This document shows, one piece after another, positions 44,119-54,803 of a stretch of DNA of 64,000 bases. Both the position numbers and the translations under genes were made by a program. Each line of letters opens with the position of its first letter. Within the stretch, counting starts at the first letter, position 1. Below the pieces are notes generated by a model. The model made no database searches and was not told the DNA's origin. It worked only from the letters and a program-made list of their open reading frames with translations. The stretch spans positions 930,001 through 994,000 of the forward strand of contig NC_071329.1 in the NCBI RefSeq assembly GCF_010183535.1. The letters run 5' to 3'. The stretch is from Caenorhabditis remanei (lineage: Eukaryota > Nematoda > Chromadorea > Rhabditida > Rhabditidae).

Positions 44119-44244
44119 ATTTTTCTATGTGGCAAATGCGCTCTAATGATAATCTAGTGACAGCTACTGTAGAAATACCGTAGTTTTCATTGGATTATCA
44201 GTAGAGCGCATTTAGTCACGCGTAGGCGGAAGCTATGCCCAAAT
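40864..44244 (-). repeat. R1 family copies in the neighbouring + strand gene, reversed
   Basis: Copies at about 40864-40976, 41466-41567, 41765-41883, 42513-42612, 42792-42907, 43501-43617 and, just past the stop codon, 44131-44244. All have the head on the right (GCGGAAGCTATGCCCAAATTTTC). Relative to transcription this is the same orientation as in ubr-1. The copy ending at 42907 runs directly into ATTTTCATTTTCAG, the acceptor of exon 6 at 42919. Another copy at 46030-46125 lies in an intron of a minus-strand gene and is the exception to the rule. Confidence 0.85.
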
Positions 44245-44344
44245 TTTCATTTCGATTTCACAATTTTTTCAAAAATTTATATATAGTTGTTCGGTACACA
44301 AATTATTTGTTTCTTCATTTTTCTTTTTGCTATAAAAATAAATC

Positions 44345-46541
44345 TCAATCCTTGACACACTCGCGTCCCTCATTGTCAAACGATCCCTCCAAATTGAGCA
44401 CTCCGATGTCGACCCATTGATCGTCAGTTGGAGTTCCACCGTGAATATATTTCTTTGGGATGACGAACTTGATCTTGCGGGAGCATGGCTGGAATTTAAA
44501 AATCGATAATTGCAGCAATTTTGGGAGCGCGGCCATGAAAAAGTTCGGCCATCAGAACTTTTTTTTCGCTGACGCAGTTTTATTTCAAAATTCGCACAAA
44601 AAGTGGTCAATTGCTCCTCCGAGAGGAGTACACGGTCGAGTCCAAGGGAGCGCGCTTGCATTCACTTCATTTTTCACATTTTTTACCAGAAAAAAGCGTA
44701 AAATTTGCCATTTTGAGAAAATTCACTCGGATTTCCCAGTTTTTTAATCGATTTTTGATAGAAACGTTCCGTTTTCAGCGGGTTTTTGTGCTGAAAAACT
44801 GGAGAAATGGGTTTTAGATGGCTGGAAATTAGATTTATCGTGTTCTTTTTTCAAGCTTGAATTGAGAAAATCATATTGAAATGGATGAAAATTGCCAGAA
44901 AATCAAAAAAAATTAATTATTTTTTAAAATGTGTGATATCTCTCTAAAAACAACCTCAAATCGTGTTTTTACCTAAAGATTGATTTAAACCGCTGAAAAC
45001 CGTTAAAAACTCGACAAATATCAGAATTCCCGGAGGTGGCCGAGTTTTCGCACGGCCCTTCGTGCAAAACTTCGGCAATGATGAATTATACAAAGAACTT
45101 TTTGAAAAATCGGCTGCAAAAATTAGCGGCCCACCCCCTCTTACAACTGCGCCCCACCGCAAACGAGCGAGTATCGGTGAGAGAGACGCAGAGTTTTTTC
45201 TCGCGCGAACAAATATTTTTACCATTTTTGACCTATTTTCGCTAATTTTAAAAACAAATTGCATAAAAACTTTTGAAAAATAGTGAAAATAGGTCAAAAA
45301 CTGTGGAAATCATTGTTGGCGCGAAAAAAAAATCTGCGTCTCTCGCCGACACTCTCTCGTTTGCGGCGGGGCGCAGTTGTAACGAATTTGCTCGGCTAAT
45401 ATAGCAGATGGGATAATTCATGGTGACCGAGGTTTTGCACGGCCAGTATTCCAGTTATAGAATTGAAACAACGCAAGTGGGCGGAGCTTCAGGAGAACCG
45501 TGCATATTTAGGTTTCCTAGGTTGGAGGCCGCAAATGTTTGGCAAATACTCATTTACTACCTGCTCATTTACTACCACATGCTCATTTACTACCTTACTC
45601 ATTTACTACTTGAACTCTTTTACTACCATTTACTCATTTACTACCGTTTGCTCATTTACTACTATTACTCATTTACTACTATTACTCATTTACTACTTTA
45701 GAGCGATATTCTGGAATTCACTTTTCACCATTCTCTTAGGCTTAGGTTTCTTAGAAATTTGGAAAAAATTGACGAAAACGGTTATTCATCGTATTTGTCA
45801 ATTGTTTTCCAAATTTCAAAGAACCCTAAGCCTAAGAGAGTGGTGAAAAGTGAAGTAGTAAATGAGCAGTACGGTAGTAAAAGAGTAAAAGTAGTAAATG
45901 AGTAAATGGTAGTAAATGAGTTGAAGTAGTAAATGAGTAAGGTAGTAAATGAGCAATTGGTAGTAAATGAGTAGGTAGTAAATGAGTATTTGCCCAAATG
46001 TTTTGAACAATTCTTATTAGATACTCTGGCAAATGCGCTCTAATGATAATCTGATGAAAATGTTTTCCCTCAGATTATCAATAGAGCGCATTTCGCCACG
46101 CCAAGGCAGAAGCTATGCTCAAGTTTTCATTTCTAGACTAATTTCGACGACATTTATCAAATTTTGAGAACAAAATCTCTTAAAACTCCTTATGACCTAA
46201 GTTTTCCACGGCCAGCAGTACTAGTCATCCCCTTTCCCTCTCCCCCACTACCGTAACCATACCGTTTGCTCATCTCTACACTCGTGCCAGATATACAAAA
46301 CGGGATCGATTGAAGTCAGCTCATGAGTGCTTCCAGTCAATGCGAATGCTCCATCCTCGCCAGTCCTCTTCTCATCCAAAGTGTCATCCGGATCCGGTCC
46401 CGTATCGATATCCACAATTCTCACTTTTGTATTATTGGCAAACGCGGTACCGCACTTGAGGACACCCTTCACGGCGACTCCTTGCTTACGCATGGCAACG
46501 GCCACTCCTGCCAGCAGGAGCATGGCGAGAACCCACTTCAT
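44345..46541 (-). CDS. Transthyretin-like family secreted protein (TTR), 2 exons
   Basis: Exons 46263-46541 and 44345-44488 join in phase to give 140 residues. Residues 1-16 (MKWVLAMLLLAGVAVA) form a signal peptide. Mature features are QGVAVKGVLKCGT (the family's usual start), NNTKVRIVDIDTGPDPDDTL, GAFALTG and IWHECRDEQ, then CSRKIKFVIPKKYIHGG and a Cys near the C-terminus. This spacing of Cys residues is typical of nematode TTR proteins. Some of these act as extracellular bridging or neuroprotective factors, though most are uncharacterised. The single intron is 1.77 kb, large for the family, and is filled with palindromic elements and an R1 copy. The ATG at 46541 directly begins the signal peptide. 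Confidence 0.88.
45033..45445. repeat. Long palindromic element with inner ends TTACAACTGCGCCCCACCGC
   Basis: Outer arms share CCGTGCAAAAC(T/C)TCGG and ATGAATTAT. The inner inverted arms are TTACAACTGCGCCCCACCGCAAACGAG near 45142, matched by the reverse complement near 45356-45381. Internal AGAGACGCAGA(G/T)TTTTTT and TCGCGC phrases are also in both arms. A related left half lies at 37095-37270 upstream of the unrecognised gene. Located in the TTR intron. Confidence 0.65.
45541..45994. mobile_element. 454-bp fold-back element made of CTCATTTACTAC units, 9-bp TSD CAAATGTTT
   Basis: Ends GGCAAATACTCATTTACTAC and the reverse complement. CAAATGTTT flanks both ends (45532-45540 and 45995-46003). 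Each arm is an array of 12-bp CTCATTTACTAC units, about 9-10 in the left arm and similar in the right, interrupted by TGC, TTACT and similar spacers. The arms enclose an inner inverted pair (TTCTCTTAGGCTTAGG / CCTAAGCCTAAGAGA). A 9-bp duplication is typical of Mutator-like elements. It lies in the TTR intron. Confidence 0.8.
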
Positions 46542-48925
46542 TTAGCGGATCTGGAAATTGTTAAGGGTACTGTAGCGGAGGAAGGATTACGGTAGAGAGC
46601 AAAGGTTCGACACCCGGAAACTTAAAAACCTCTTAACTCCCTTAGAATTCAAAATTTTCAGCCGATTTTTGGCGTAATTTGTAGAGAATTTCAAGGGCTA
46701 TCTAACTATATAAAAAATTTCCAGAAACTGAATATGCTCGAGTTCCTGGAGCTCTATATAATGCTGAGTTAATGGGATCTAGGCTAGGTCACTGTTTTTC
46801 AAATCGCCCTATCTCCCTTCGATTTCAAGATTATAAGTCGACTTTTTACTTTAAATGTAGAAAATTTTAAGGCTCAGTAAACCATTATAAAATTTCGTGT
46901 AACTTATGAAAATGTGGGATGGAAAACTGCTCCGAGAGCTCGAAAACGACAAGTTTTTGATATTTTTGAAAAATCACCAACAATCTTTGTGAGGTCTAGA
47001 TTTTACCGTATTTTACAAAAGGGGTTTAGAAAATTCATACGGTTCGAACCGCCTATAACATTACTCCATTTGTGTAGTTAACAACTTTTTTGTAGTACAT
47101 CACCTTCCTGGGTTACTGTGCCCTTTCCTGCTGACTCTTTAGTGCGTCGCTGTTCTGAGTCTTCAAATCGACGAAGGTACAGTACCCCAGGGAAGTCTCG
47201 TACAGAAAAGTTGTCAACATTAAAAATGGAGGTAACAACTTTATCCAGTTACTGACTGGTAAACGTTGAAAGTCAGCGGATCAGTTCTGATGTTACTGTA
47301 ACCATCCAAAATGAAAACTGCGGAACTGAGGTTAAAGACAGTCAGCGATTTGAGGATGCTACAGTAATCCATAGGTATGCCATATATAAAAAAGTTTAAA
47401 ACTATTTTATATAGCCCCCGACCTCATCTTTGGGATAATATGGCTTGGAAAACTGGAAGCTACCAAGGACTGTTTCGCTCAAATCGTTTCGCGCTGCCAG
47501 TGCTACAGTACCCCAAGAATTTGTTCTAGAAAAAAAGTCCACGAAAATCTAACAAGAGAAGTCTTCGAAGTGTCTTCTTTCAAACGGCTCAAGAATTCGG
47601 TCCATGATACTGTCGAGTCCGTAGATTCCGAATCTGAAGTAAAATTCCGTTAAATCCTTCAGAGAGCCGAGTTATGACCCGTCAAACTTTTCCTATGGTT
47701 AAGTTTTTTTTTGCGGAAATGCTTAGGTAGACATTCCGGCAGTAAAAGCTTAACCATAGACAACGTTTGACGGGTCATAACTCAACTCACAGAAGAGTTT
47801 AGCAGAATTTTATTTCAGATTCGGAATCTACGGACTCGAAAGTATCGGGGCCCAAATTTTTGAGCCGTTTGAAAAATGACTTTCCTTGTAAGAGTCAAAA
47901 TTATCTGGTACACTTATGAGCTCTTTAATATGACATAAAACTCTAAAACTCCAAAACCTCAAAAATTTTCGTAAGAGGAAAAGCTAACCGATCGACCGAT
48001 CAAAACGAATGACTCTCGCCGCTAACAACAACACGAAAGTATAGGTGTTTACTCCCGTCGAGAGAAAGATACAGAGAGAAGAGACATGGAGAAATAGTAT
48101 GGGAAATTGAGAGAGACGAGACATTGTGTTTCACTGATAAAACGATCATTCGATCGGGAGAAAGGGGGGGGATAGCGCTGTTTTGTTATCAATTCGAAAT
48201 GTGAATTGGTTGTTGGTTAAGCGGTGTGGAAGATGGAGGGGGAGAAAAAGTGTAATGGAAGGGTTGGCACGTTTTTGATATTATTGGGAAGACGAAGGGT
48301 GAAAATAGATAACAAGAAGTGAGGAATCATTGAGCAGTGCTTGAAAACATGGGAAGAAGGTTTAGAAAATATTAAGCGGGAGAATTTAGGCTCAATGTGG
48401 AGATAAAGAGCGATTCGTTTTTCTGGAGAAAAATAAGGAAAACAGTACCGCTCAAAAGGTTTCAATTTTGCCTGTTTTTAGTGAAAAATGACTAAGTTTG
48501 ACAGTGTATTTCGGTGTCACCTGAGTGTCCGACGAATTTTATTTTGTATGGGTTGGACAGAGCAAAAAGAGCGCATAATTTGTAGTTGATCATTTTTTTA
48601 GTAGGGACACTATCGTGAAAGTTACAACTTGTCAAAACTCCAGAAGTTTGCTAATATGCACTGAAATCAGTCGGTATCAGGGAGAAATTATTTTGATAAA
48701 CTGCAACTTTCATGGTAGTGTCCCAACAAAAAAAATGGTCAACTACAAAAATTATGTGCTCTTTTTGCTTTGTCTAACCTATACAAAATAAAATTTATCG
48801 GACAATCAGGTGACCCCGAAATACACGGTCAAAGTTGATAAGCTTTTGAGCGGTACTGTAATTGAAACAAGAAATGCTACAAAGACAGAGAAAATCAAAA
48901 TATACATAATTTCTGGAAGAAGACG
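46542..48925. other. Intergenic region with three large palindromes
   Basis: No gene recognised. Palindromes: 47064-47243 (arms TAGTTAACAACTTTT, CCTGGG(T/G)TACTGT); 47579-47872 (ends TCAAACGGCTCAA, inner arms GTTTGACGGGTCATAACTC and CTTAACCATAG); 48446-48862 (ends CGCTCAAAAG/CTTTTGAGCG). A CT/GA-rich segment at 48000-48180 contains GAGAGAAAGATACAGAGAGAAG. Confidence 0.6.
48446..48862. repeat. Imperfect palindrome, family P1
   Basis: Ends GTACCGCTCAAAAG and CTTTTGAGCGGTAC. Conserved inner phrases in both arms are AAAGAGC(G/A)CATAATTT, GTAGTTGA(T/C)CATTTTTTT and GGGACACTA. The unpaired centre has CTGAAATCAGTCGGTATCAGG. A diverged relative at 51180-51525 shares the same order of parts. Confidence 0.7.
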
Positions 48926-51900
48926 TTACACAAGTTCCACTGTATTCTGCTTCCGTTGATGTTCGTTCTCCTGTTCACACTCTTTTTCGAGCTCATCGAA
49001 ATTTACTCCCTGAAATTGGAATCATTGGAAATTTCAGCACAGGCCACGCCCTCTCAGCTGTTCTTACATGAGCCTCTACAATTGCATGATTCTTCTCAGC
49101 CTCTGCCACGTCCGCATTCAAATGATCAGCACAAATGTAATGAACGAATCCGCATCCCATGGAATCGCCAATTATGTTCACAGATGCACGAAGTCGGCCC
49201 CTATAAGGAAATACCGTAAGAACTCTATTTAGAGGCGTCGAAAAGATTTTTTTCCGTTTTCCGCCTTCAAAAAACTGTATTCAGCGCAACGCTGTTCATG
49301 TTGACCATCGAAATACACGGAAATGAATTTGGAGGGTTTAGTGGTCAGAAAATATGTTTCGAGACTTCTCGATTGAAGTTGATTGAGAAAATAAACTTAC
49401 AAAAACCAATCGACTGCCAAAATAAGAGAAATATCATCGGCTGGAAGATCAAGAGCAGTGAGGACAATTAGCAAAGTCACCAATCCAGCCGAAGGAATTG
49501 AGGCGGCACCAATTGAGGCTAACGTGGAAGTTATGGATACGGTCACGAGTTGACCAATCGATAGTTCGAGTCCATTTATTTGAGCAATGAAGATTGAGGC
49601 GGTCGCTTCGTAGAGCGCAGTTCCGTCCTGATATTTTTGTTTGCGGTTTCCTATAGTTCCCATTTGCCGGTGGTTGACCACTCGTTCAAAGTTCCGCCCG
49701 GATACGAGAAATGGGTCTTGTTGCGACTGCTGCTGTATTAAAACACTTTTATGGGTAAAGTACGGCAGAGAGCCGCCGTAAATCGAAATTCCGCAACCAG
49801 ACCACCACACCTCGTCCCCGGACCGAACTTTGAGCGAGTGGTAAGCCAACGGTGAACGGGTAATGGCAAAACTTAATTACGTGATTATCTCTCAAGATTA
49901 CTGTATCTACTCACCATGTTAACCATAGCGCCCACTGGCAACACAAATTTAGTCACCCTCGGATCGATGCCCAACTTGTTCAAACATCTGAAAGTGACTG
50001 GAAGAGAGGCGGCACTTGATGATGTGCCCAAAGCGGTCATAATCGCTTGTCCAAGTCCCTTCAAGAATTTGTATGGATTGTGACGAGTTCCAATGAAATA
50101 AATGAGTGGGAGGGTGATGAATGCCTGGAATCGAAGTAATTTGTATATTCCCCGGAAGTCCAGATGTCCAGACCTGAATAGCCAATCCGAGAATGACAGT
50201 GAATACAAACAATCCTAACATCCTTGCCGTCTGCCATAAGTCTGACACCTCCAACATTTTTTGGGCTATCAACGAGGGTATTCCAATTGGTCCCAACCAC
50301 ATGATCATCATTACCATTCTGGTGATAACAACGTCGAGTGCGTGGAATAAGTCAGCCAACGGTTTCGCTTCATCCCCTATTTTTGAGATAACAAGACCCA
50401 TAACTATGCAGAACACGATAATTCCTGGAATAACATAATTAAAGGAGGAGTGAAGTCATATTTTTTTATATCAGATTCTGATACTTCAGAAAATTCTGAA
50501 CAACTTTCATCATTGCAGCAATGATTTCTTTTTATTTCTCAATTTTTCGTTTTCTTTCTTTTTTCAACAAATTTTCGTGTTTTTTCTTCTTTTTTTACGA
50601 TATAAATTGAAAAAAACAGGAAAATTTGTTGAAAAAAGAAAGAAAACGAAAAATTGAGAAATAAAAAGAAATAATTTTGTCCGAGAGGACTACACGGGGG
50701 CGAAATTTCGCGTGGGAAAACTCTTCCATCTAGGCTCCTTTTGAGCCGGGAAAACGTGAATTTAGGGCATTTAGAGCGATATTTAGCACATGCTCCAATG
50801 ATGAAAGTTGTTCAGAATTTTCTGAAGTATCAGAATTTGAAATAAAAAAATATGACTTCAGTCCTCCTCTTAAGACTTGATGGGCACAGTAACCTACCCA
50901 ATACATTCATCCCATCCACATATCCTGTTTTCGGCACCAACTGTTGTACACCATTCGAACTGGTGTGGTTAACATAGTGAGTTTGTACCTGGGCAAACGT
51001 CGCTTTCATTATGTTCTCCGGAAACGCATTTCTGAAAAAAAGTCAATGAGAAGTTGACTTATCCACAAGAGTTGCATAGAGTTCCAATTTCCGGTGAAGA
51101 AAGTTTCACTTCCATGCAACTCTGATATCTACAGTACTGGTCATAAAGAATGCGGCACTTGCAGTTTTAGTTGAAATTGACTAACTTTAAGAGTGTGTCA
51201 TGGTAAAACTAACTTTCTCACAAAGTAAATTATATATAACCATACAGAACAAAGGAAGACCTTTATTTTTGTAGTTCACAATTTTTTTGTACAGACACTC
51301 CCTAGAGAGTTATGGTCGAGCTCAAAAATCACTCTGTTTCCACTGAAATTGGTCGATTTGAGGGAGAAATTACTTTCTCGAAATGTAACTCTCTAGAGAG
51401 CGTCCGTACAAAAAGTTGTATACTACAAAAATGAAGCTCTACCTTTGTTCAGTATGGTTTATACATAATTTACTTTCTGGGACAATAAGTCATACCGTTA
51501 CTCCTTCTCAAAGTTAGGCATTTTCAACTGAAAACGCCCAAATTGTGTATCTTACTGCACGGAACTGTATCTACCAGAATTGCATAGAGTTCCGATTTAC
51601 GGTTTAGAAATGTTCACTTATTTCCATGCACCCCTGATATCGACTTACCTAAACAAATCCAAAAACTTCTGAGCAGCGGGCTCATTCGCAGTTGCTCCCT
51701 CCTCGATTCCCATTTTCTGTTTGATAGTTGGATCACCTGGATGAATGATCGAAACGACAATGATTCCAAGAATAACTGCATGCGTTGTGGTTATCGCATA
51801 ATACATGACTGCACGCGAACCAAGACGACCCGAGGTTTTCCCGTCGAGTTGGGAGAGTCCTTCAAACATATTTCTTTGGCTATATTAGCACGACACGCGT

Positions 51901-52285
51901 CTTACAACCGCGTTCTACTGAAACCGAAGAAAATTGTGTGCGAAATTGAGAGGCTCGGAGAAAAAGAGAGATTTCTAAAGGGCATTTCGGTGGAGCGTAA
52001 TTGTAAGGGCTGTGCCGAGATAATGCAATTATTTTCAAAAACTGTTGTTTCCTCCTCACCTGACACAATACTTGCAGCAATCAAGGGTAACACCATAACC
52101 TTTAACATATTCATGAACAGTTCTCCCGGAAAACCGACATATCTGATAACGTCTGGAGATGGTTCTAGATTTCGAAGGATTCCTCCAATTATGGCACCCA
52201 TTATGATTCCAGCCATTGTCATTAGTAGTAACATGTTCTTTGTGAGCCATGATGTCCATCGATTCACTGTTTTATTGGTTGACAT
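48926..52285 (-). CDS. Glutamate/neutral amino-acid transporter homologue (SLC1/EAAT, GLT family), 8 exons
   Basis: Exons 5' to 3': 52060-52285, 51649-51859, 50898-51031, 50174-50424, 49915-50124, 49401-49627, 49068-49200, 48926-49009. They join in phase to 491 residues, and the fold is elevator type with Na+ coupling. Landmarks are [20 protein letters not shown] (TM2), [27 protein letters not shown] (hairpin HP1, SSS kept), NMDGTALYE (TM7, kept), [13 protein letters not shown] (HP2), and [17 protein letters not shown] (TM8). In the family this last motif reads DR.RT..N. Here the substrate-contacting Asp (GltPh D394) is Gly and the following Thr (T398) is Ala, while the Arg and Asn are kept. 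This suggests altered substrate preference or loss of transport. The extracellular loop has NHTSS, a likely glycosylation site. Exon 2 uses an unusual acceptor (TTTGAAG). The ATG at 52285 sits 12 bp past a TTTTTTCCAG site, possibly a trans-splice acceptor. Confidence 0.88.
50447..50875. repeat. Nested palindromes in a transporter intron
   Basis: Outer arms contain GAAGTCATATTTTTTTAT and CTTCAGAAAATTCTGAACAACTTTCATCATTG; they are matched near 50795-50870. Inner arms run from ATTTCTTTTTATTTCTCAATTTTTCG to the motif CAACAAATTTT and are matched at 50615-50672. One hairpin was apparently inserted into another. Located between exons 3 and 4. Confidence 0.75.
51180..51525. repeat. Imperfect palindrome, P1 family relative
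   Basis: Arms share ACTTTC(T/C)... and AATTATATATAACCATACAG / CAGTATGGTTTATACATAATT, CTTTATTTTTGTAGT and GTACAGACACTC. The centre has CACTGAAATTGGTCGATTTGAGGG, corresponding to the centre of the 48446-48862 palindrome. In the transporter intron between exons 2 and 3. Confidence 0.65.
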
Positions 52286-52908
52286 TCCCAGGAGCTGGAA
52301 AAAAGTAAATAAAAAGGTTACTGTATTCTCCAGAAAGATTTTACAACGATTCAAAATGTTAATTTCGCAAATCTTCTCTGCAGAACTTCTGCCGCCGCGT
52401 AACTCGCTCAAAATCCAATATTATGAGCCAAAAAATATACCAAAATGTAGATCTCACTACGGGCCAAATGGCTAGTCGTTAATATGTCGCGGGACGGGAA
52501 AACAAGCCAAAAACACGAAAATTATTTTTAAAAAACCGTTCTAGCGTCCGTCAACTGTCATAAAAAGTGATGTTTCCCCTCTGGAAATCGGTCGGATTAT
52601 AATGGAAGGACGACCAAATTCAGGTTCAAAAATGTTTCGGAAAGTTTTCTTTTTTTGAATAATTTTGGATTTGAATATGGAAATATTGGAAGAACGTCAC
52701 ATTTTTTATTTTCATTTCCAAAAATACACATTGTCATCAAGAAAGGTAAAATATTTTGCATATGTAATTGAACCACGCAATAGATCACGCATTGATAAGA
52801 AGGTCTGATCGTACCTATTGTCAAAATAAAAAAGTTCCGACATGTTTTCTCACGTCTGAATGATAATTTATAATAATGCGCGCAGTACAAAAAAATCAAA
52901 AAAAGAAT
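52286..52908. other. Upstream region of the transporter gene
   Basis: A truncated M1 fragment lies at about 52385-52500 (AACTCGCTCAAAATCCAATATTATGAG, AATATACCAAAATGTAGATCTC, GTTAATATGTCGCGGG). The rest is A/T-rich with no supported gene. The T-run just 3' of the tRNA (52885-52907, on the minus strand) would serve as a Pol III terminator. Confidence 0.5.
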
Positions 52909-52981
52909 TGCCCCAAACCAGGATCGAACTGGTGACCTTTAGATCTTCAGTCTAACGCTCTCCCAACTGAGCTATTGAGGC
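52909..52981 (-). tRNA. tRNA-Phe (anticodon GAA)
   Basis: 73-nt gene on the minus strand, starting GCCTCAATAGCTCAGTTGGG (acceptor stem plus A box). It has the anticodon loop ACTGAAGAT and the T arm GGTTCGATCC-type sequence (CCAGTTCGATCCTGG), and ends TTGGGGCA. The acceptor stem pairs with one G-U. There is no intron. It is followed by ATTCTTTTTTTG, a Pol III terminator. Confidence 0.95.
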
Positions 52982-53189
52982 GGTGAAAGAGAGAGACCGG
53001 GAGGGCGTATAAGAGGGGGGGAGAGAAACCAAAAATTCGTTTTATTTGCGTTTTATTTCGAATTTTGCTTCAAGAAAAAAACCGTCATGTGATTCTTTAT
53101 TTCAAATTTTCGTTCCCATTCCCACCTTTTATAGTTTCCCATTATTTATGATCGCGTTCCCAGCCGCCCCCCTCTCAACCCTATTATCA

Positions 53190-53235
53190 CCACTATATAA
53201 ACCAGAGGCCGCTTCAGTTTTTATCAGTTTCAGAC
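53190..53235 (+). promoter_or_regulatory. Possible core promoter: TATA box and initiator
   Basis: CACTATATAAACC at about 53191-53203 is followed about 30 bp later by TTCAGTTTTTATCAGTTTCAG. The spacing is right for TATA plus an initiator on the + strand, but no downstream + strand coding exon was identified. Confidence 0.25.
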
Positions 53236-53719
53236 CCCCTTCTCTATATTTTCCTTTTTTGTTCCCAGTATTCTCTACAATTATTTCGTCTGCTATGACT
53301 GCCCGTGTGGAGTGACGATGTTCAGTTATGGATACGTGGAAATGAAGAAAATATAGGAAACGTATGCCTAACTGAGTATCATCACTACGCAATATGGCTC
53401 TTTTGATTATTTTAAGTAATTTTTGGGAGGTATTGGATAGTTAATTCAATTTAATTGTATAGGATTGTTAATTATAGAGTTACTTACAATTAACCTGTCT
53501 CAAAAATCCAGAAAACCACAGAACGTGGAGCTTGTTCCTCTTTTTCTGCTCATCTCGCTCTCCCCGTTGAAGTGTCTGGTTGAAAATTAATTTTTCCAAG
53601 AACCTTTCTCTTCTCCTCTAATCAACGGAAAAGAATATGAAAATTCATTAATCTCAGTGTACTTTTAAGTTGTTACTCGTTGTACTTTAACCGGAAAAGT
53701 GGCGAAGCTGAAGTCTTCG

Positions 53720-53860
53720 GGTCCCTCGAGACGTGATTGGTGCTTGTTGATAACAAGAATGCATGTGATTCTCTTTAATTTTTATATATTTTCTGAGAAA
53801 CGAATAACAAAAAAGTGAATGATCAGTTTTTAATGAGTTATGAAATCGGCCAAAGAGAAT
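53720..53860 (+). repeat. Left member of a direct-repeat pair flanking the 6-helix membrane gene
   Basis: Begins GGTCCCTCGAGACG, then TGCTTGTTGATAACAAGAATG and CATGTGATTCTC, AATTTTTATATATTTTC, CGAATAACAAAAAAGTGAATG and GAGTTATGAAAT. The partner at 55673-55800 repeats these in the same order and orientation. Offset is 1953 bp. Confidence 0.75.
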
Positions 53861-54803
53861 ACATTGGAGCTGAAGGGAGAATGTTTTGGACTAAAGACAG
53901 ACTAAAGACTACACCTCCTCCGATTTGAAACTACCGTAATTAGGAGCTTCTGGAGCGTAAGGGAAAATTGTTTGGACCGCCCATACAAGACAAGACTATA
54001 CTTTCCGTGTCAGACGTTTCAACTATTGTACCTCATAATTCATATCAGTAAGAACTCTGTTGAGGTATGTGCCGCTGGTGAATGTACTGACTATGAGCAA
54101 CCCTTGTCTTCTCATATAGCCCAGAAGATTTTCAAGTTCGCTCAACTAGACTAAAACGATTTGTCATAAGGAAGTCCGAATGCAGACAATCTGAGCTTAC
54201 CGTCAATTTGAGCAACTTTCAGACAGTCTAATCGGATCTGAGTTGATTTATACGATTTCAGGCGATCTGAGTAACTCATTGATAATTAAAGCGACCCTGA
54301 CGCCTGAGATATCCGAACGTGTCCGCTGGTTCACATCTAGACAAAAAACAAGTGAACAGTAAAGAACAACGTTTGGTGATGGTGCTACAAGTGTAGTCTA
54401 ACTAGACTATTTAACTATTTTAATGTCACCGAGAAGAATCAGCAGAGTCCACGTGTTGAGCTGCAATTGGTGAAATCAGCGATTCCGTAACTCTCCGTTG
54501 ATTTTGATTTGTTATGGTCAGAAGGATTGGGTCTTTAAGTAATATACATATTGTTTCCCCTGTTTTGTTGAGTTTCTGAGAATCTTAGGCTATACTGTGG
54601 AATATCCCTTTAGCCAAGACCATACTTAGGGAGCATCGGGCACTGGTCTTGTGATTTAGGTCATGTGATTTGATATGCAATCTGAGATAAACTGAAAGTC
54701 ATGAGCGGATTTCAGCCAATCGGTGTTAGACGATTTCAGACAGTTAATTCATTGTATCTTTATTCTGAGAAACAAATAATAACGTGAGCCAAATTCACTG
54801 TAT

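Larger units (their letters stand above)
52982..54803. other. Intergenic region without a recognised gene
   Basis: Contains a possible core promoter near 53195 and one member of a long direct repeat at 53720-53860. Short open frames on both strands (e.g. 53046-53315) lack similarity or splice support. Degenerate CGATTTCAG(A/G)C-type phrases appear near 54200-54740. Confidence 0.45.

Noticed and set aside
45420..46032. Open frames rich in SFTTLLIYY repeats on both strands
   Set aside because: Translation of the 12-bp CTCATTTACTAC arrays in the fold-back element.
49628..49914. 150-codon minus-strand frame starting upstream of the transporter's DGTALYE exon
   Set aside because: The added N-terminal part is intronic; the NM|DGT junction with GT/AG borders matches the family.
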